The notes: generated by a model not told the origin, from the sequence alone. Shown: positions 38,941-50,218, numbered from the stretch's first letter. The stretch is DNA of 64,000 nucleotides from Ulva prolifera (GCA_023078555.1 CM041199.1:1302001-1366000); one strand, 5' to 3'. Numbers and translations are program-made.

Positions 38941-39190
38941 TGCGAGTGTTCCAAGGATAAAGTGTTACAAGGATAAATGCAGAATAAATGCAATTGGGGG
39001 GGGAGGGGGGGGGGGGGGGGGGGGGAGATCGCTCAAGTGTGGCTGTGGTGGTTGTGGTACAAGGATGAAGTGGTACAAGGATAAAGGATCACAGCAGCCT
39101 GGGCGGTGGGATGCATGTGAGATTTCTCTAAAATGTGGCTGTGTTACAAATATAAAGGCGGGCAGCACTGCCCTGCCCGGCAGTGCTGCC
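38941..39190 (-). mobile_element. Nest of family C retroposon fragments
   Basis: Several diverged copies of the terminal motif on the plus strand: TTACAAGGATAAATGC (about 38964), GGTACAAGGATGAAG and GGTACAAGGATAAAGG (39057-39087), and TTACAAATATAAAGGCGGG (39145). The last runs into a hairpin, GGGCAGCACTGCC / GGCAGTGCTGCC. A long G-run lies in the middle. Confidence 0.45.
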
Positions 39191-39777
39191 GAATCACCAA
39201 GCAGCTGCAATTGCAGTGCATGGCTGTGCGTGTTTGAAGGCATGCGATTCTTTTTGGAAGGCATGCTGGTGCTATGCTTGTCTGAACCCATTCAAATCTG
39301 CATGTATTGCGGCTACGCGGGGTCTGGTTTCAAAAAAACAATGGGCCTCGACACACAGGGCACACGAACCTCGTCTGCAGAACCCTAGCGGAAAGATAAG
39401 TCTTGGGCATCTCTAGAAATGGTCATAGCAGAGCCTGGGCACGCTGTTAGTGGTACAGAGCCGCAGAGCCGCGTTCAGAGGCGCTACAGCGCCATAGCGA
39501 CCTGATCTTCTTTCTTCTTTGGCATGAGGTTGCACTGCGCCTTGACAAGCTTTGACAGGCAGCACAAGGACGGGCCCTCTTCATGTCTCAATCACAGACG
39601 AGTGAATCTCTTCGTGAATCTCTTCATATCTAGATCTGCAGAGAGAGTCCAGGAAATCAGTAGTCTACCCTTCAAGCTTGGGTGCTGCTAGGACGTACAC
39701 ATGACGTCCTGTGTACGATGTGACGATACGCATCCTACACTCAGTGTGTGCTGTGTGCTGTGTGCTGTGCTCAGTGT

Positions 39778-39808
39778 TACAAGGACAAAGGCAGCAAGGC
39801 GGCGGAAG
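39778..39808 (-). mobile_element. 31-bp family C insertion with 19-bp target-site duplication
   Basis: The insert begins TACAAGGACAAAGGCAGCAA on the plus strand and is flanked by TGTGTGCTGTGCTCAGTGT at 39759-39777 and 39809-39827. It is only the extreme 3' end of the element, in minus orientation: an extreme 5' truncation. Confidence 0.85.
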
Positions 39809-40011
39809 TGTGTGCTGTGCTCAGTGTGAGTCTGGTCTCATTGACCCTGTACATATCAGAAGCTCCCATGCCCAAGCCAGGTATGGCTGATGCACATTTG
39901 TGATCACTGTGCCCTACACCAGTGCTTCTGCCGTGTGTCTTGCTGGTTGTAAAGTAAAAGTACAATTGACTTTACTGGGCCGTATTGGACATCAATATTG
40001 ACAACTCCGAG

Positions 40012-40320
40012 TTAACGGGACCACATATGCCATGCTTTGCAAAGGGGAAAACCACCTGGACAGCTGTTGGTCCGGCGGCCTCTGTCCACAGCGAGTTCAG
40101 TGACCTCGATGTCGTCAATGGGCCTCTGTTGAATGACCTCACTGTGAGTAGAGGGCCGTGCGGGTGACTTGTCATCCACAATATTCAGGATCTTGTCAGG
40201 AACACTGTGCCTCATGCGTTTCCATGCATGTGACCCAGGGTTGAACAGGACCCGTTCTCCCAAGGGACTTCCTGGTGTACTTACTGAGGTAGAAAGTTCA
40301 CTGGTTGATGCTGCTTCCTG
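40012..40320 (-). CDS. Possible coding fragment, unknown
   Basis: About 100 codons open on the minus strand with protein-like composition: EAASTSELSTSVSTPGSP, GERVLFNPGSHAWKRMRHS, VPDKILNIVDDKSPARPS, IDDIEVTELAVDRG. No start, splice partner or family is recognised; it could be an isolated exon or a relic. Confidence 0.25.
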   Translation of the reverse strand, partial: QEAASTSELSTSVSTPGSPLGERVLFNPGSHAWKRMRHSVPDKILNIVDDKSPARPSTHSEVIQQRPIDDIEVTELAVDRGRRTNSCPGGFPLCKAWHMWSR

Positions 40321-40390
40321 GTGAAAGTCTGCACCCCTTATGCATACACATCCAAATGTATGGCAGGAATTGCCGGTAGGGCTGTGGTGT

Positions 40391-40468
40391 AGGGCTGTGG
40401 TGAGAGCCGTGCCTGGCCTAGTGCCATGAACGAGTGGGTGGGTTTGCGAGTCCGGGAACCGGTTGTAA
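40391..40468 (+). mobile_element. Family A LINE 3' tail fragment
   Basis: Matches the family A end: GCCTGGCCTAGTGCCATGAA, a diverged UTR, and GGTTGTAAATACATGC. About 78 bp, 5'-truncated and more diverged than the intronic copies. Confidence 0.6.
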
Positions 40469-40683
40469 ATACATGCACACCTACCCTTCGCTCATTTGAC
40501 TGCCGAGGCTGCAGGGGAGTTCCCGGTCGTGTGCTGAATGTCAATGTCACGGGGGGAGGGGAGCAAAAAAAAGCCGTTTTTCTTTCTTAAAGCCGAAAAA
40601 GTTTTTGTCAAAAGCCGAAAACAAAGCCGTCATGTGATCACAGTCAGTCCTCCAGCATCATATATGCATATCTCGAGATGTGT

Positions 40684-41036
40684 TACAAGGACAAAGGCAG
40701 CAAGGCGGGCAGCACCGCGAAAGAAGCAAACAGACGAAGCAAACACACAGACACCCACGCACGCGAAACCCGAAACCCACCACGCCCAAAAGAAAAAGAA
40801 AAACCCATCACCGGCGCAGCAAAAGACACAAATCCGCAGACCGCAAAGCACACACCCACACACCCACAAACCCAAACCCACACACGCACGCACCCACGGC
40901 CGACACACAACATCACAACCACCAACACCACAACGCCCGCCGCCGTACGACAGGGCCAAACCCAACACACTGCTGCCTGAGGCCGCCCATCATGGCCGCC
41001 CGATTGCCGGGGGCCGCCCTAGCCCCAATACCCACC
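40684..41036 (-). mobile_element. Family C retroposon, 353 bp, with perfect 17-bp target-site duplication
   Basis: The insert starts TACAAGGACAAAGGCAGCAA on the plus strand and is flanked by CATATCTCGAGATGTGT at 40667-40683 and 41037-41053. The body to about 40960 has almost no T on the plus strand (A/C-rich, hence G/T-rich in element orientation). It is the longest family C copy here, and the perfect duplication suggests a recent insertion. Whether it is a SINE or a truncated LINE cannot be told; no ORF is recognised. Confidence 0.85.
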
Positions 41037-41567
41037 CATATCTCGAGATGTGTGTTTTGCAGCCTGACACATCCTATATACATGTACTCCTACACGCCCT
41101 CCGCCAGCAGCTTCTCAAGCTCCACAGTAGACATGCTCATGGCATCACTTGTGCCTGCATGCCAGCTGGCTCGCGCCTCGGGGTTGCCCACATCAGCAAC
41201 GCCATTGCATCAACCTAACTAAAGTGCCTGTCAGTGCTCAAATGCATGCGGCCGCCGGCCGCCTGGCTGTGTGGCTGCCCGTCATCGGGATCCGCGTGAC
41301 CTTCTGCTGAGCAGATGCGCGACTCACCCGGCGCGCGCCTCATGGCGAGCTTCCCGGTGCCGGCGGCGCCGCGGTTCCGGATTTGCAATGCCCCAAGTTT
41401 TGCCATTCTTGTCGGCATTGCCGCCAGGATATACAAGCCTGTCAGACGTTGCAATGTCATGACAATATTGTCTCCTGCAGCTGTGTTTGGCGTAGGTGCG
41501 TGCGCGGTACCGTACGAATATAGATCTCTAGGCAGATCTGCCTAGGGGTAGGAGCACCATAGTGCAT

Positions 41568-41637
41568 AGTGTGTGTTGAAGTTGATTCGGATGAGATTCG
41601 GTTTCAGTGTTTGTTTTCTCCCGTTCACTCTTTTGTA
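41568..41637 (+). mobile_element. Family B retroposon tail, 70 bp, with 12-bp target-site duplication
   Basis: Insert ending TTCACTCTTTTGTA, flanked by ACCATAGTGCAT at 41556-41567 and 41638-41649. Plus orientation, 5'-truncated. Confidence 0.75.
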
Positions 41638-41849
41638 ACCATAGTGCATGCATACCGGGCTCGAGTGTGTAAGATGTGCCTTTCCTGCGGTGATCCGGTT
41701 GGACTCGCATGATACGCAGTTTCTAGAAGCGCACAATGTCGAGCCGGTGTATATACCAAGGCCGTGTTCAGTGGCGACCGGTCACGGTGGCGGTCACGAT
41801 CGCGAGCACTGTGACCGGTCACGCTGCGGGACGTGTTCAGTGGCGGTTG

Positions 41850-41894
41850 TAGTTACAAAAGAGTGAACGGGAGAAAACAAACACTGAAACCGAA
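41850..41894 (-). mobile_element. Family B retroposon tail, 45 bp, with 13-bp target-site duplication
   Basis: Reverse complement of the last 45 or so bases of the copy at 41568-41637, flanked by TCAGTGGCGGTTG at 41837-41849 and 41895-41907. Minus orientation. Confidence 0.75.
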
Positions 41895-42663
41895 TCAGTG
41901 GCGGTTGGTGCATGCACTGCCGTCGCGAAGCCACGAGAACGCGAGAAAACTCTTCAGAGCAATCAGAAACTGTTCAAAAGCATCTCTACACCTACTGTAT
42001 ACAATGTATTACTGCTGTGTGGTGCGCTGCGGTGATTCGGGACGGGTTCGATCTGCACTGTCTCGTGACCGTGGACGTGGGCCGTGACCGCGATCACGAC
42101 CGTGACCGCGATCCGGGACTGTGAACCCTAACCCCCCTCGGAGGGGTTCACGATGTTGGCGAACAGATTGTTCTGGAATGCGGTGACGTACACTTGACAT
42201 CCGGTAGCCACTGAACTGCATCCAGGCATTGAGGTTTGTGAGGAATCGTGTGGGAGGAGCAGTATACTACGTAGGCTCCCTGCCAGTGGATGGTTACGAT
42301 ACATCCCATGGACTCCAGCATGGCCATGCCTGTTCCTGTGATGGTCTTGTAACGACTTGACCCGGAAGGCCCTCAGCGGTTGCATCTGTATGCTGTTGGC
42401 TAACAGTGTGTGCCAACAGCTGCAGTGTTGGGTCATCGGGCACGATCACTTAGAACAATTCCGAATATCCAGGTCTATTTTTTGGGTAGCAGCAACAAAA
42501 AATGACTCCCAAGTAGCGTCATGGAACGTCAAACGACCGATTCAGATGGACTTGGAACATCTATGAAATGTCACGTGTATTCTGTGCTTTTTGCGACTTT
42601 TTTTGTATCCGAGGTCGAGCCGCTGAACACGGCCTGGCCTAAGTTTGATGCATGCAGATACGC

Positions 42664-42735
42664 GTGCGGAATCAGCTTCGCGAGAAAAATCCCATGCTGC
42701 AGCATGGGATTTTTCTCGCGAAGCTGATTCCGCAC
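42664..42735. repeat. 72-bp perfect spacer-less palindrome
   Basis: Arms 42664-42699 and 42700-42735 are exact reverse complements with no loop; the centre is ATGCTGCAGCAT. Such a structure can extrude as a cruciform, and its transcript would be a perfect hairpin. Confidence 0.95.
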
Positions 42736-43448
42736 AGCTGTGTTTGCCCATGGGCCTGCATTCGCTCCTCTGTGATACATACATAACAACACAGCTACAC
42801 GTGAGTCGTCGACGCGTGAGTTGTAGAGCTGCAGATAAGGGAGAGCGTCTAATCGATGTATGTGCGCTGTCGGGCGCGAACAGTTGGCTGATTCTCCAGC
42901 TGGTGTGATTCATGGATTGGAATCTTCACCTGTGACTCAGTCAACAAAGAGTGAACGTTCACTCTTCTGTGACTCAATCCGGGGTTCAGACAAACACAAC
43001 TCTGGGATCCCTTCCGCACCAGCAGTCACATCCAGAAAGCAAAACAGCCTCGTGAGATTCCCGACTTTCTGGTTGCTGCGTGGACCGATGCCTTCAGCTC
43101 ATCCGTTCGTGGCCACCAGGGCCTTGAAGCCATTTTAGGCTGGCGGATACAGCAGCAGGCCGTGGCATCCTCATCAACCCGAGTGTTGGGCACAAGAATG
43201 TACCACAGAAATCCACATGCACGCCCAAAACATGACGTGGTCTGACTGTACGTGCATCTGTTGTCCGAAAAGAGGGTTCTGCCGCGTCGAATGTGGCTTA
43301 AGGGCTCACAGCGGCGCACCAGCTCACATTTGGCGCGCAAGTCAGAGTCTGCGGCGGCATGTTGCTCACATGCTCACATTCGGTCCCGATCTTGGAGCTG
43401 TCAATATGTGAATGGACGTGGCTATGTAATCATGCATAGATACATATA

Positions 43449-43501
43449 CACACGATTGGATTCCGAGAACCGGTAGAAGCCGTGGCCTCTGTCCTTTGTA
43501 A
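43449..43501 (+). mobile_element. Family A LINE 3' tail fragment
   Basis: GATTCCGAGAACCGGTAG then GGCCTCTGTCCTTTGTAA. ATACATATAC occurs on both sides, a possible 10-bp duplication, but it is simple sequence. Confidence 0.55.
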
Positions 43502-43546
43502 GTGCATACATATACCTAGTGCCGGTGCGTGCTCCCTGGACTGTCG

Positions 43547-43685
43547 TCACACAGCCCCACGGTCGTCACACAGCCCCACGGTCGTCACACAGCCCCTGTC
43601 GTCACACAGCCCCACGGTCGTCACACAGCCCCTGTCGTCACACAGCCCCACGGTCGTCACACAGCCCCTGTCGTCACACAGCCCC
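43547..43685. repeat. Minisatellite of 16/19-bp units
   Basis: About eight tandem units of GTCGTCACACAGCCCCACG, some shortened by three bases to GTCGTCACACAGCCCCT, ending just before the ATG at 43686. Confidence 0.9.
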
Positions 43686-46600
43686 ATGCAATTGAGGAGC
43701 GCAGCGCGTGCACAGGAGGCGGTGAAATGTCTGGAGGAGAAGCTCGCGCAGCGGCAGCGCGACCTCGACGCGGCGACGGTGGCCTTGATGCGCGCCAGCG
43801 TGAGCAACCGCGACCTGCACCTCCGCGTCAACTCCTCCATCACGACGCTGCTGAACCTCTCCCGGCAGACGCACGCCCTCGCGGCTGCCCGCCTGGACGC
43901 CTTGCCACCTCTCCCCGCAGACGCCAACGTGGCCGCCGTGCCGCCACCGCGGGCTGACAGCCTCACACGCCCGCACATGCATGAGCGGGCGGCGGCGACG
44001 CGCCCTCGCTTTGAGCGCCCCCCGGCCCTGAATTCCCCGTGCGGCCCCCTCTCGACGCCGCCGGCGGGCATCCCACCAGCCCCTTTATGGCACCCGCCGC
44101 GCTCTCAGCAGTGGCAGCTTCCTCAGGCGGCGTCGGCGGGCCCTGCTGGCCACGACGACGCATGCATGCCCCCGCCTGTCATCACGCCCAGGCCTAGGGC
44201 AATGAGCGTCGCGTCAAGCACCGCGGCCGCCCCGTACCCCGCGCCGAGCCCTGACAGCGTGGAGGTCCTCGACCCCGGCTCTCTTGTGCCCCTGCACAGC
44301 GCCGCGCACAGCCACCCCATGCATGCGCCCCATGCGTGGCTGCCGCACCACGGCCGCACTGGCGCATCAACAACCGCGCGCAGCCGCCATCAAGGACAGC
44401 AGCCGACAGGTGAGGTTGGTGAATCGCTCTCGAGAGATGAGCTCAGCTGCCTGCTGGACGCGGAGATGGAGCCAGTGTGGAGGGCCACCAGCGGCCCCCT
44501 CCGGCGACATTCTGCCACCTGCAGTGGAAGTGCACTCGCGCCGCCATGCGGCCCAGCGCACACAGCACACGCGCCGCGGAGGGCGTCTGTGGGTACAGGC
44601 GCGCACCCAAGCCACCCGCGGGCCGCCGCGCCGTGGAGGGGGCACGACGTGGCTACAGAGGTCGTGGCAGCACAGCTGCGGGGCTGGCTTGGGCCGTGTG
44701 AGTCGGCGCCGTCCACGGGTCCTGGCGGGGGGGTGGAGGGGTGGCGCGAAGTGCCCAGGCCACATCATGTGCAAATTGTGGGGGAGCAGCGGAGGGCTGC
44801 CGAAGACGGCGCGGGGCCGGAGGGCGCGAGCTCGCTGTGCAAAGCGGCGCCTACGCAGTCAGGGCAGGACACAGACCCGTGGCCCTTGACCAAGGCAGAG
44901 GAGCGCGCATGCATGCGTGCCCCTGCTGCCTCTGTCGCAGTGGTCGCCGCCGCGGCGGCCGCGGCGGACAGGGTGCGCAGCATGTCAAACGAGCTGCACG
45001 CGCAACAGACGGCTGCCGCCGTGGCTACAGGTGCGCTGGCGGCGAGCATGCACGGCGTCGTCCAGACGCCGTTCGCGTTGGCTCCGGAGGGCGCGCCTCT
45101 GCTAGCGTTCAACACCGCCGCGACGGACCACAGCTGCCGCTGCTCCATGCATGTTTTCATGCTCGCTGTGCAGCTGGAGTGCTGCTTCACCGCGGCCGCG
45201 CTGGGGCTCGGGGGCGTTGTGCGAGGTGCGTGCTGTGCATGCTGCGGTCCCGTGTGCTGGGGATGCGCCGCCTGGCCCACCTGTGGACCGGACCTGCGGG
45301 TGCCATCTCTGAGTGGTTTTCTGGCAGGAGCTCCATGCATCACGCGGCCAAAAAAAGAAGCGAACGGCTGGCCAACGGCCTGACCGCTCGGGAGAACAAC
45401 TCAGAGATGGCCGTGAGGCCGTTGGCCAGCCTGGCACGTGATGCATGGAGCTTCTGCAAGGGGCACACATGGCCTATGTCCTCCACCTCCGTTGTATCTT
45501 GCCCCCCCCCCCGCTCCTGACTGTGCAGATTCTTTTGTCGGCAGGGTTTGGGGACGTTTGCATCTGACGATGTGACTTCCTGAGATATGGACCAAAACTA
45601 AGGCGCAACGAACGCATGTATGTGGAGGCTGATCCGTGTGCTGTGTACCTGCTGTGTCGTGGATGCTGTTGTGCTGCTTGCTTCTTGGCACTCGACTCTC
45701 CCCAGGGGGCATGCATGCGTCGGCTGCCATTGCCAGAAAACACAGAAACGCGTGATCCCCCCCCCCCCCTACTCTCCTGCGGGGCGCCATGCGCGCGATG
45801 CACTGTGGGCGTCGAACCAGCCCATGCATGCTTCGGTGCAGAGTCCCCCAGCATGGCGGAGCAGAGCCACATCGCGAGCCGCTGGGCGGTGCGGTCCCTG
45901 TGCTGCTCCGGGCTGGGCCACAGCATGGGCCACAGCGCGGCCGGCGCGAGCGTGACATGTAGCGACGGCAGCTGCGTGCCTGTAGCCACAGGGGTACCCG
46001 GGCTAGTGGCCGCCATCTGCCGGGAGCACCGGCCGCGCCTCCGCCCGGAGCAGTGGCGCCGCGCGTGCCGCCGCTTCGTGGACATGCAGGCGGTGCGCGG
46101 CTGCACATGCATGGCCGACACGCCCGGCGGCGGTGCGGCTTTCATGACGGCGGGGGGGCCGCCGGACGGCTCATGCGTGCGCTGTGGCCTGCGAGTGCGC
46201 GTGCTGGCTGCGCTGTGGGGAGAGGTGGAGGTGCGCAAGCGGGCGGTCCCGATGCATGCACGCATGCCTTGCCGGGCCGCTGTGTCTAGGAGTTGTACCG
46301 TAGTCCGCGTCTGGAACATGACATCTGCCTCGATGTCACCAGCTAGGCACCACTCACACACCGCTGTGCCAGCCCTCGCTGCCGCACTGCAACATCTCTC
46401 TGTCTCGCTCATATGGACTGTGCAGACATTCCGTCTGGCACGGTGTGTGCCCCTGTAGCCATGTGGGGCACCCGGGAACCCTATGCAGGCAGTAGTATCC
46501 AATGTGCTAGCTTGCGGCCCCCATGCAGCATCGCGGCCGGCCCTCGTGCTGGCAGCAGTCTGTGTCCAAATTACAGCAGTTTCAATCGTTATTCTTGCCG

Positions 46601-47808
46601 CCCCGGCTGCAGGCAGAAGAGGACCCGTGCGCACAGCACGTGCAGCACGCAGCAGGCGCAGCACACATGCTCCAGCGCTTTCAGGGAATTCTGTCGGCGC
46701 TCGGCATGCTGCGCCGCCACCGGCCCCTCTGCGAGCAGCTCAGCGTCAGCCAGGCGTGCGGAGTCTTTGATGATCCGGCGCAGGCTGCGGCGGTACGTGC
46801 CTTCATCGCTGCCTCGCTGTGAGGCCCTGCCAGCAGCGCGCCACCGCAGCCGCTGCAGTGCAACGCGCCATGGTGTTGATCTGGCAGTAGGGTGGTGACT
46901 CGAGCTGCTGTGGCGGCCACGGCTGGGCACGTGCAGGAGGCGGAGCGTTTCATGCGGCTCTTTTGGGAGCTGCAGCCGGCGCAGCTTGTGGCGCTCGCGG
47001 GGGTGTGGCATGCATGGCGCTCTGGCCGCCGCACGCTCGACCTGCAGCTTCGCCACGCGCTGCGGCCCCTCGACAGCGTGCCCAGCATCGCGGACCTGCG
47101 GCGGCTGTGCCGCCTCATGGGCGCGCCCACGGGCGCCGCGGCACACCGCAGCCCCGGCCGTGGCGCCGCCGCCGCTGCTGCCGCGCCAGCCGCTGAGGCG
47201 CAGCGGCTCGCCGCCGCGCTGCTCGGCGCGAGCGCCGCAGCGGCGGCGGCCGCCGCCGCCGCCGCGGCGCGGCTGGCCGCGCTGCAGCGCGCCGATGCCG
47301 CGAGCCTGCGCGCCTGGAGCGCCGTGGCGGGCGCCTCTGGCGCATTCTTCTCTCCCGAGCAGCTGCTGGCCCAGCTGAGTGCAGTCGCGCTGCCGCAGTG
47401 CGACTGGCTGTACGTGTGCCGCCTGGCAGCAGAGGGGGAGGAACAAGTGCGCACTGCTCCCTCCCTCGCTGCGGCGCTGGACCTATGACCACTGCTGAGC
47501 CCCGTGGACGTTCCCGTCGCACCCGCAGCGGGGCAGGTTCGCGGTCTGCGGGGCGCGGTGTGTCAGGGTTTCTGCGCACCCCGGCGCGCTCAGGCAGTGG
47601 GCGTCTGATGTGCGAGCGGGCGTGCAGCAGAGGGCATCAGACTGGAATGACAGCCGCATTGCAGGTGCCGGTAAGCCTCGAGCGAGTATGCACTGTGTGT
47701 CTGGCCACTCTGCGCCGTCTGCTCCGACGTGTCCGAGCGAGTGAGGAAGGGGGGGCCCGGTGGCCGTCAACGCAGACGGATCTGCACGAGCGGGCCCGAC
47801 CCCTATAG
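43686..47808 (+). CDS. Unidentified protein with N-terminal coiled coil
   Basis: Exons 43686-45225, 45842-46230, 46613-46792, 46937-47446 and 47665-47808; phases agree (1, 0, 0, 0), about 920 aa. The start is taken at the ATG after the minisatellite; upstream exons are possible. Residues about 10-65 form a coiled coil or zipper-like helix (CLEEKLAQRQRDLDAATVAL). A long Pro/Ala/His-rich disordered part follows, then folded-looking segments: RPRLRPEQWRRACRRFVDMQ, HMLQRFQGILSALGMLRRH, and EAERFMRLFWELQPAQLVAL with DLQLRHALRPLDSVPSIADL. Green algal bZIP factors can pair a zipper with a helical region of the type L..LtP.Q...L, so a bZIP-like regulator is conceivable, but no basic DNA-binding region is visible. 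The family remains unknown. Confidence 0.5.
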
Positions 47809-48607
47809 GATACCAAGGCTGCCAGGGGTTAGGGGAGCCAAGAGGCTGCCTGGCACTCGTAGAGCAGTTGAGGCGGTGGGCTTGCTGCTATGAATTGCGT
47901 CGTCCATGACGCAACAGGTCGCGTGGGTGCGGCTTGCTCGCTGTGTTTTCAGCTGCTTACCATCACACTCCAGGGTTGCTGTCTTGTGCATCGCCACGAC
48001 AGGTGCAGCCTTCGGGCGTAGATAGGGTCCTGCTGTATCTCGCGCAGTCACGTTCGGCGATAACCGTTCGGGCAGTCCAGCTGATGATGAAGGGTGATGG
48101 GTGGACGGGACTCAATGTGCCGCGTACATGTTCCGTAACCGTACATGTCCGTTGTGCATCAGGAAATTTTGTCTGGGGTACAATGAGCTGGGGTGGGTAG
48201 GTTTGCCCGGACCTGGGCCCAGATTTTCTGGTATTTCTGCCCAAGCTGGTACAGACTGTGGCGTATGCCGGCTTGGGAAGGCTTGCATCGAGGGCCCTGC
48301 GAGGCCCGGGTGGCCGCCGGTGGGGCTGCGCCCCTGTGCCTGTTGCGGTATGTATTGGCAAACATGTATATCTATGCCGGCATGCGTTTGTGGTTGTGGT
48401 GCCTGGCCACCCACGGCACTGCCGGGTCGGTCGGACCTCAGAGGCCGCGCCTCACGAGACGTGCTGCGCCGGTAGGTAGGGGGGAGCACGGGTGAAGCAG
48501 GGGCTCCGTGATGATGCAGGTTGGCGACGTTTGCAGCCTCTTGATCACATCCAGCTGGGCTTTTTGTTACTTCAGGTGCATCGTAGAGGGGATGTATGTA
48601 GGGTGGG

Positions 48608-48630
48608 CGGGGGGGGGGGGGGGGGGGGGT
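48608..48630. repeat. Poly-G tract
   Basis: About 20 consecutive G in the intergenic region. Confidence 0.9.
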
Positions 48631-49125
48631 CATAAAAGTGAACTACGTCACATCCTGGTTTACTGAGTTTGCGGGCCTTGCCGCGCGCAAGACCGCCCTG
48701 CAGCGATCGCGGCACGGAAGTACGTCCCTGGGGTACATGAGGGTAGCGCCTAATAACTGGTTCATTAAGAAAAAAAATGAAGCGGGGGTGGGTACCACGC
48801 CACTGAGAGTGGGTGCAGGCGGAGCGCACTCAGGTCCGAGGCCCAAGCGGCTCAGCCTCTCAGTGTCGATTACGAAGGAATGCTCTGGGAAGTAAATGAT
48901 GTAGACGCTTATGATGGGCTTGCAGACGATTGCAGGAGGGAAGGGGTGCCGAGACGCTGGTGCGATGCAGAAGATTGACCTGTGAGGGATAGTAGTAGAA
49001 GGAAAGGGGGGCCATAGTGAGGGTACAATGCAGTCCATAGAGTCGAGGAGGGAAGCAGGTGGGGAGGAATGCCGCGTCGAGGGCGGAATCTGGGAAGTGG
49101 GCTCGTCAGGGGAAGCAGCAAGGAG

Positions 49126-49565
49126 GAGGTGCTGTGTGGAGGGCACGTTGTCAAAGTGGGGCTCGTGAAGGAAAGCCGCTTGAAAGCGGTGCTGTGTATA
49201 TGGCACGCTTTGAAAGTGGGACTCGTGAAGGAAAGCTGCTTGAAAGCGGTGCTGTGTATATGGCACGCTTTGAAAGTGGGACTCGTGGAGGAAAGCTGCT
49301 TGAAAGCGGTGCTGTGTATATGGCACGCTTTGAAAGTGGGACTCGTGGAGGAAAGCTGCTTGAAAGCGGTGCTGTGTATATGGCACGCTTTGAAAGTGGG
49401 ACTCGTGGAGGAAAGCTGCTTGAAAGCGGTGCTGTGTATATGGCACGCTTTGAAAGTGGGACTCGTGGAGGAAAGCTGCTTGAAAGCGGTGCTGTGTATA
49501 TGGCACGCTTTGAAAGTGGGACTCGTGAAGGAACGCCGTAGGAAAGGTGTGCTGTGTGGAGGGCA
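49126..49565. repeat. Tandem array of a 60-bp unit
   Basis: About seven copies of a 60-bp unit containing TATGGCACGCTTTGAAAGTG and GAGGAAAGCTGCTTGAAAGC. Central copies are virtually identical and the outer ones diverge. Because 60 is divisible by three, several frames on both strands stay open across it; I do not count these as genes. Confidence 0.95.
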
Positions 49566-50218
49566 TGACGAGGGAGATGGGCTGCTGAGCTAATGTGCCT
49601 GTCCACAAGGAAAGGCCAGCAGTGTAAGCTGACATCACTCCACGACAGCAGAGCCAATATTATTCAACGTTTGCGGATCACATGTGAACTGTTGCATCAC
49701 CACATCAGATGGGCAGCTGGTGAGTATGTGCGTATGCATGATCACATAAGCCATATCCATGGGGCTACACAACCACAAGTTAACCCGGCATTGTATCGGG
49801 GTACATGATCCCATATCCTGGAACCTATTCCAAAGACGTGTGGGAGCTCAGAAGGGCTTTGATTGTGATCCACACGTCTGAAAGTTGTCGAGGGTGGCAT
49901 TCATTGCCAGCTGTATAACAGCGCAGCAGCCAGCCACCCCCGAATAGACAGGCCCGCTGACCCAAACCAACAGCTTGACTGCCAGCGAAAAAAGTGGGTC
50001 AAGACCAATGGGACGGGATGATCTACATAGTGCTGCATTCCATGGTCGTTTTTGCAACCACATTGTACGGAGCCCGCACACGACCTTGTTCATCTATGTG
50101 CAGCAGTGTCAACGCCACACATGGCCGATGCCTTGGTCACAAGCCAGCCCTGCTGCAACAGACATGACCTGACCCTCAGCAGCCGTGTGCGAAACCAGCC
50201 TATGTATTTGGCCAACTG

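Larger units (their letters stand above)
36996..43685. other. Gene-poor, repeat-rich region
   Basis: About 6.7 kb without a convincing gene. It contains most of the retroposon insertions in the window, several palindromes, G-runs near 38911-38936 and 38996-39026, and at 42060-42120 a degenerate array of GTGACCGCGATC-like units. A possible coding fragment is listed at 40012-40320. Open frames at 37653-38048 and 42128-42436 match nothing known. Confidence 0.55.

Noticed and set aside
41595-41896. DNA transposon with 45-bp terminal inverted repeats
   Set aside because: Each arm has its own direct repeats, so two retroposon insertions explain it better.
48643-49638. 331-codon open frame across the 60-bp array, minus strand
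   Set aside because: Openness follows from a unit length divisible by three; no start context, domain or splice evidence.
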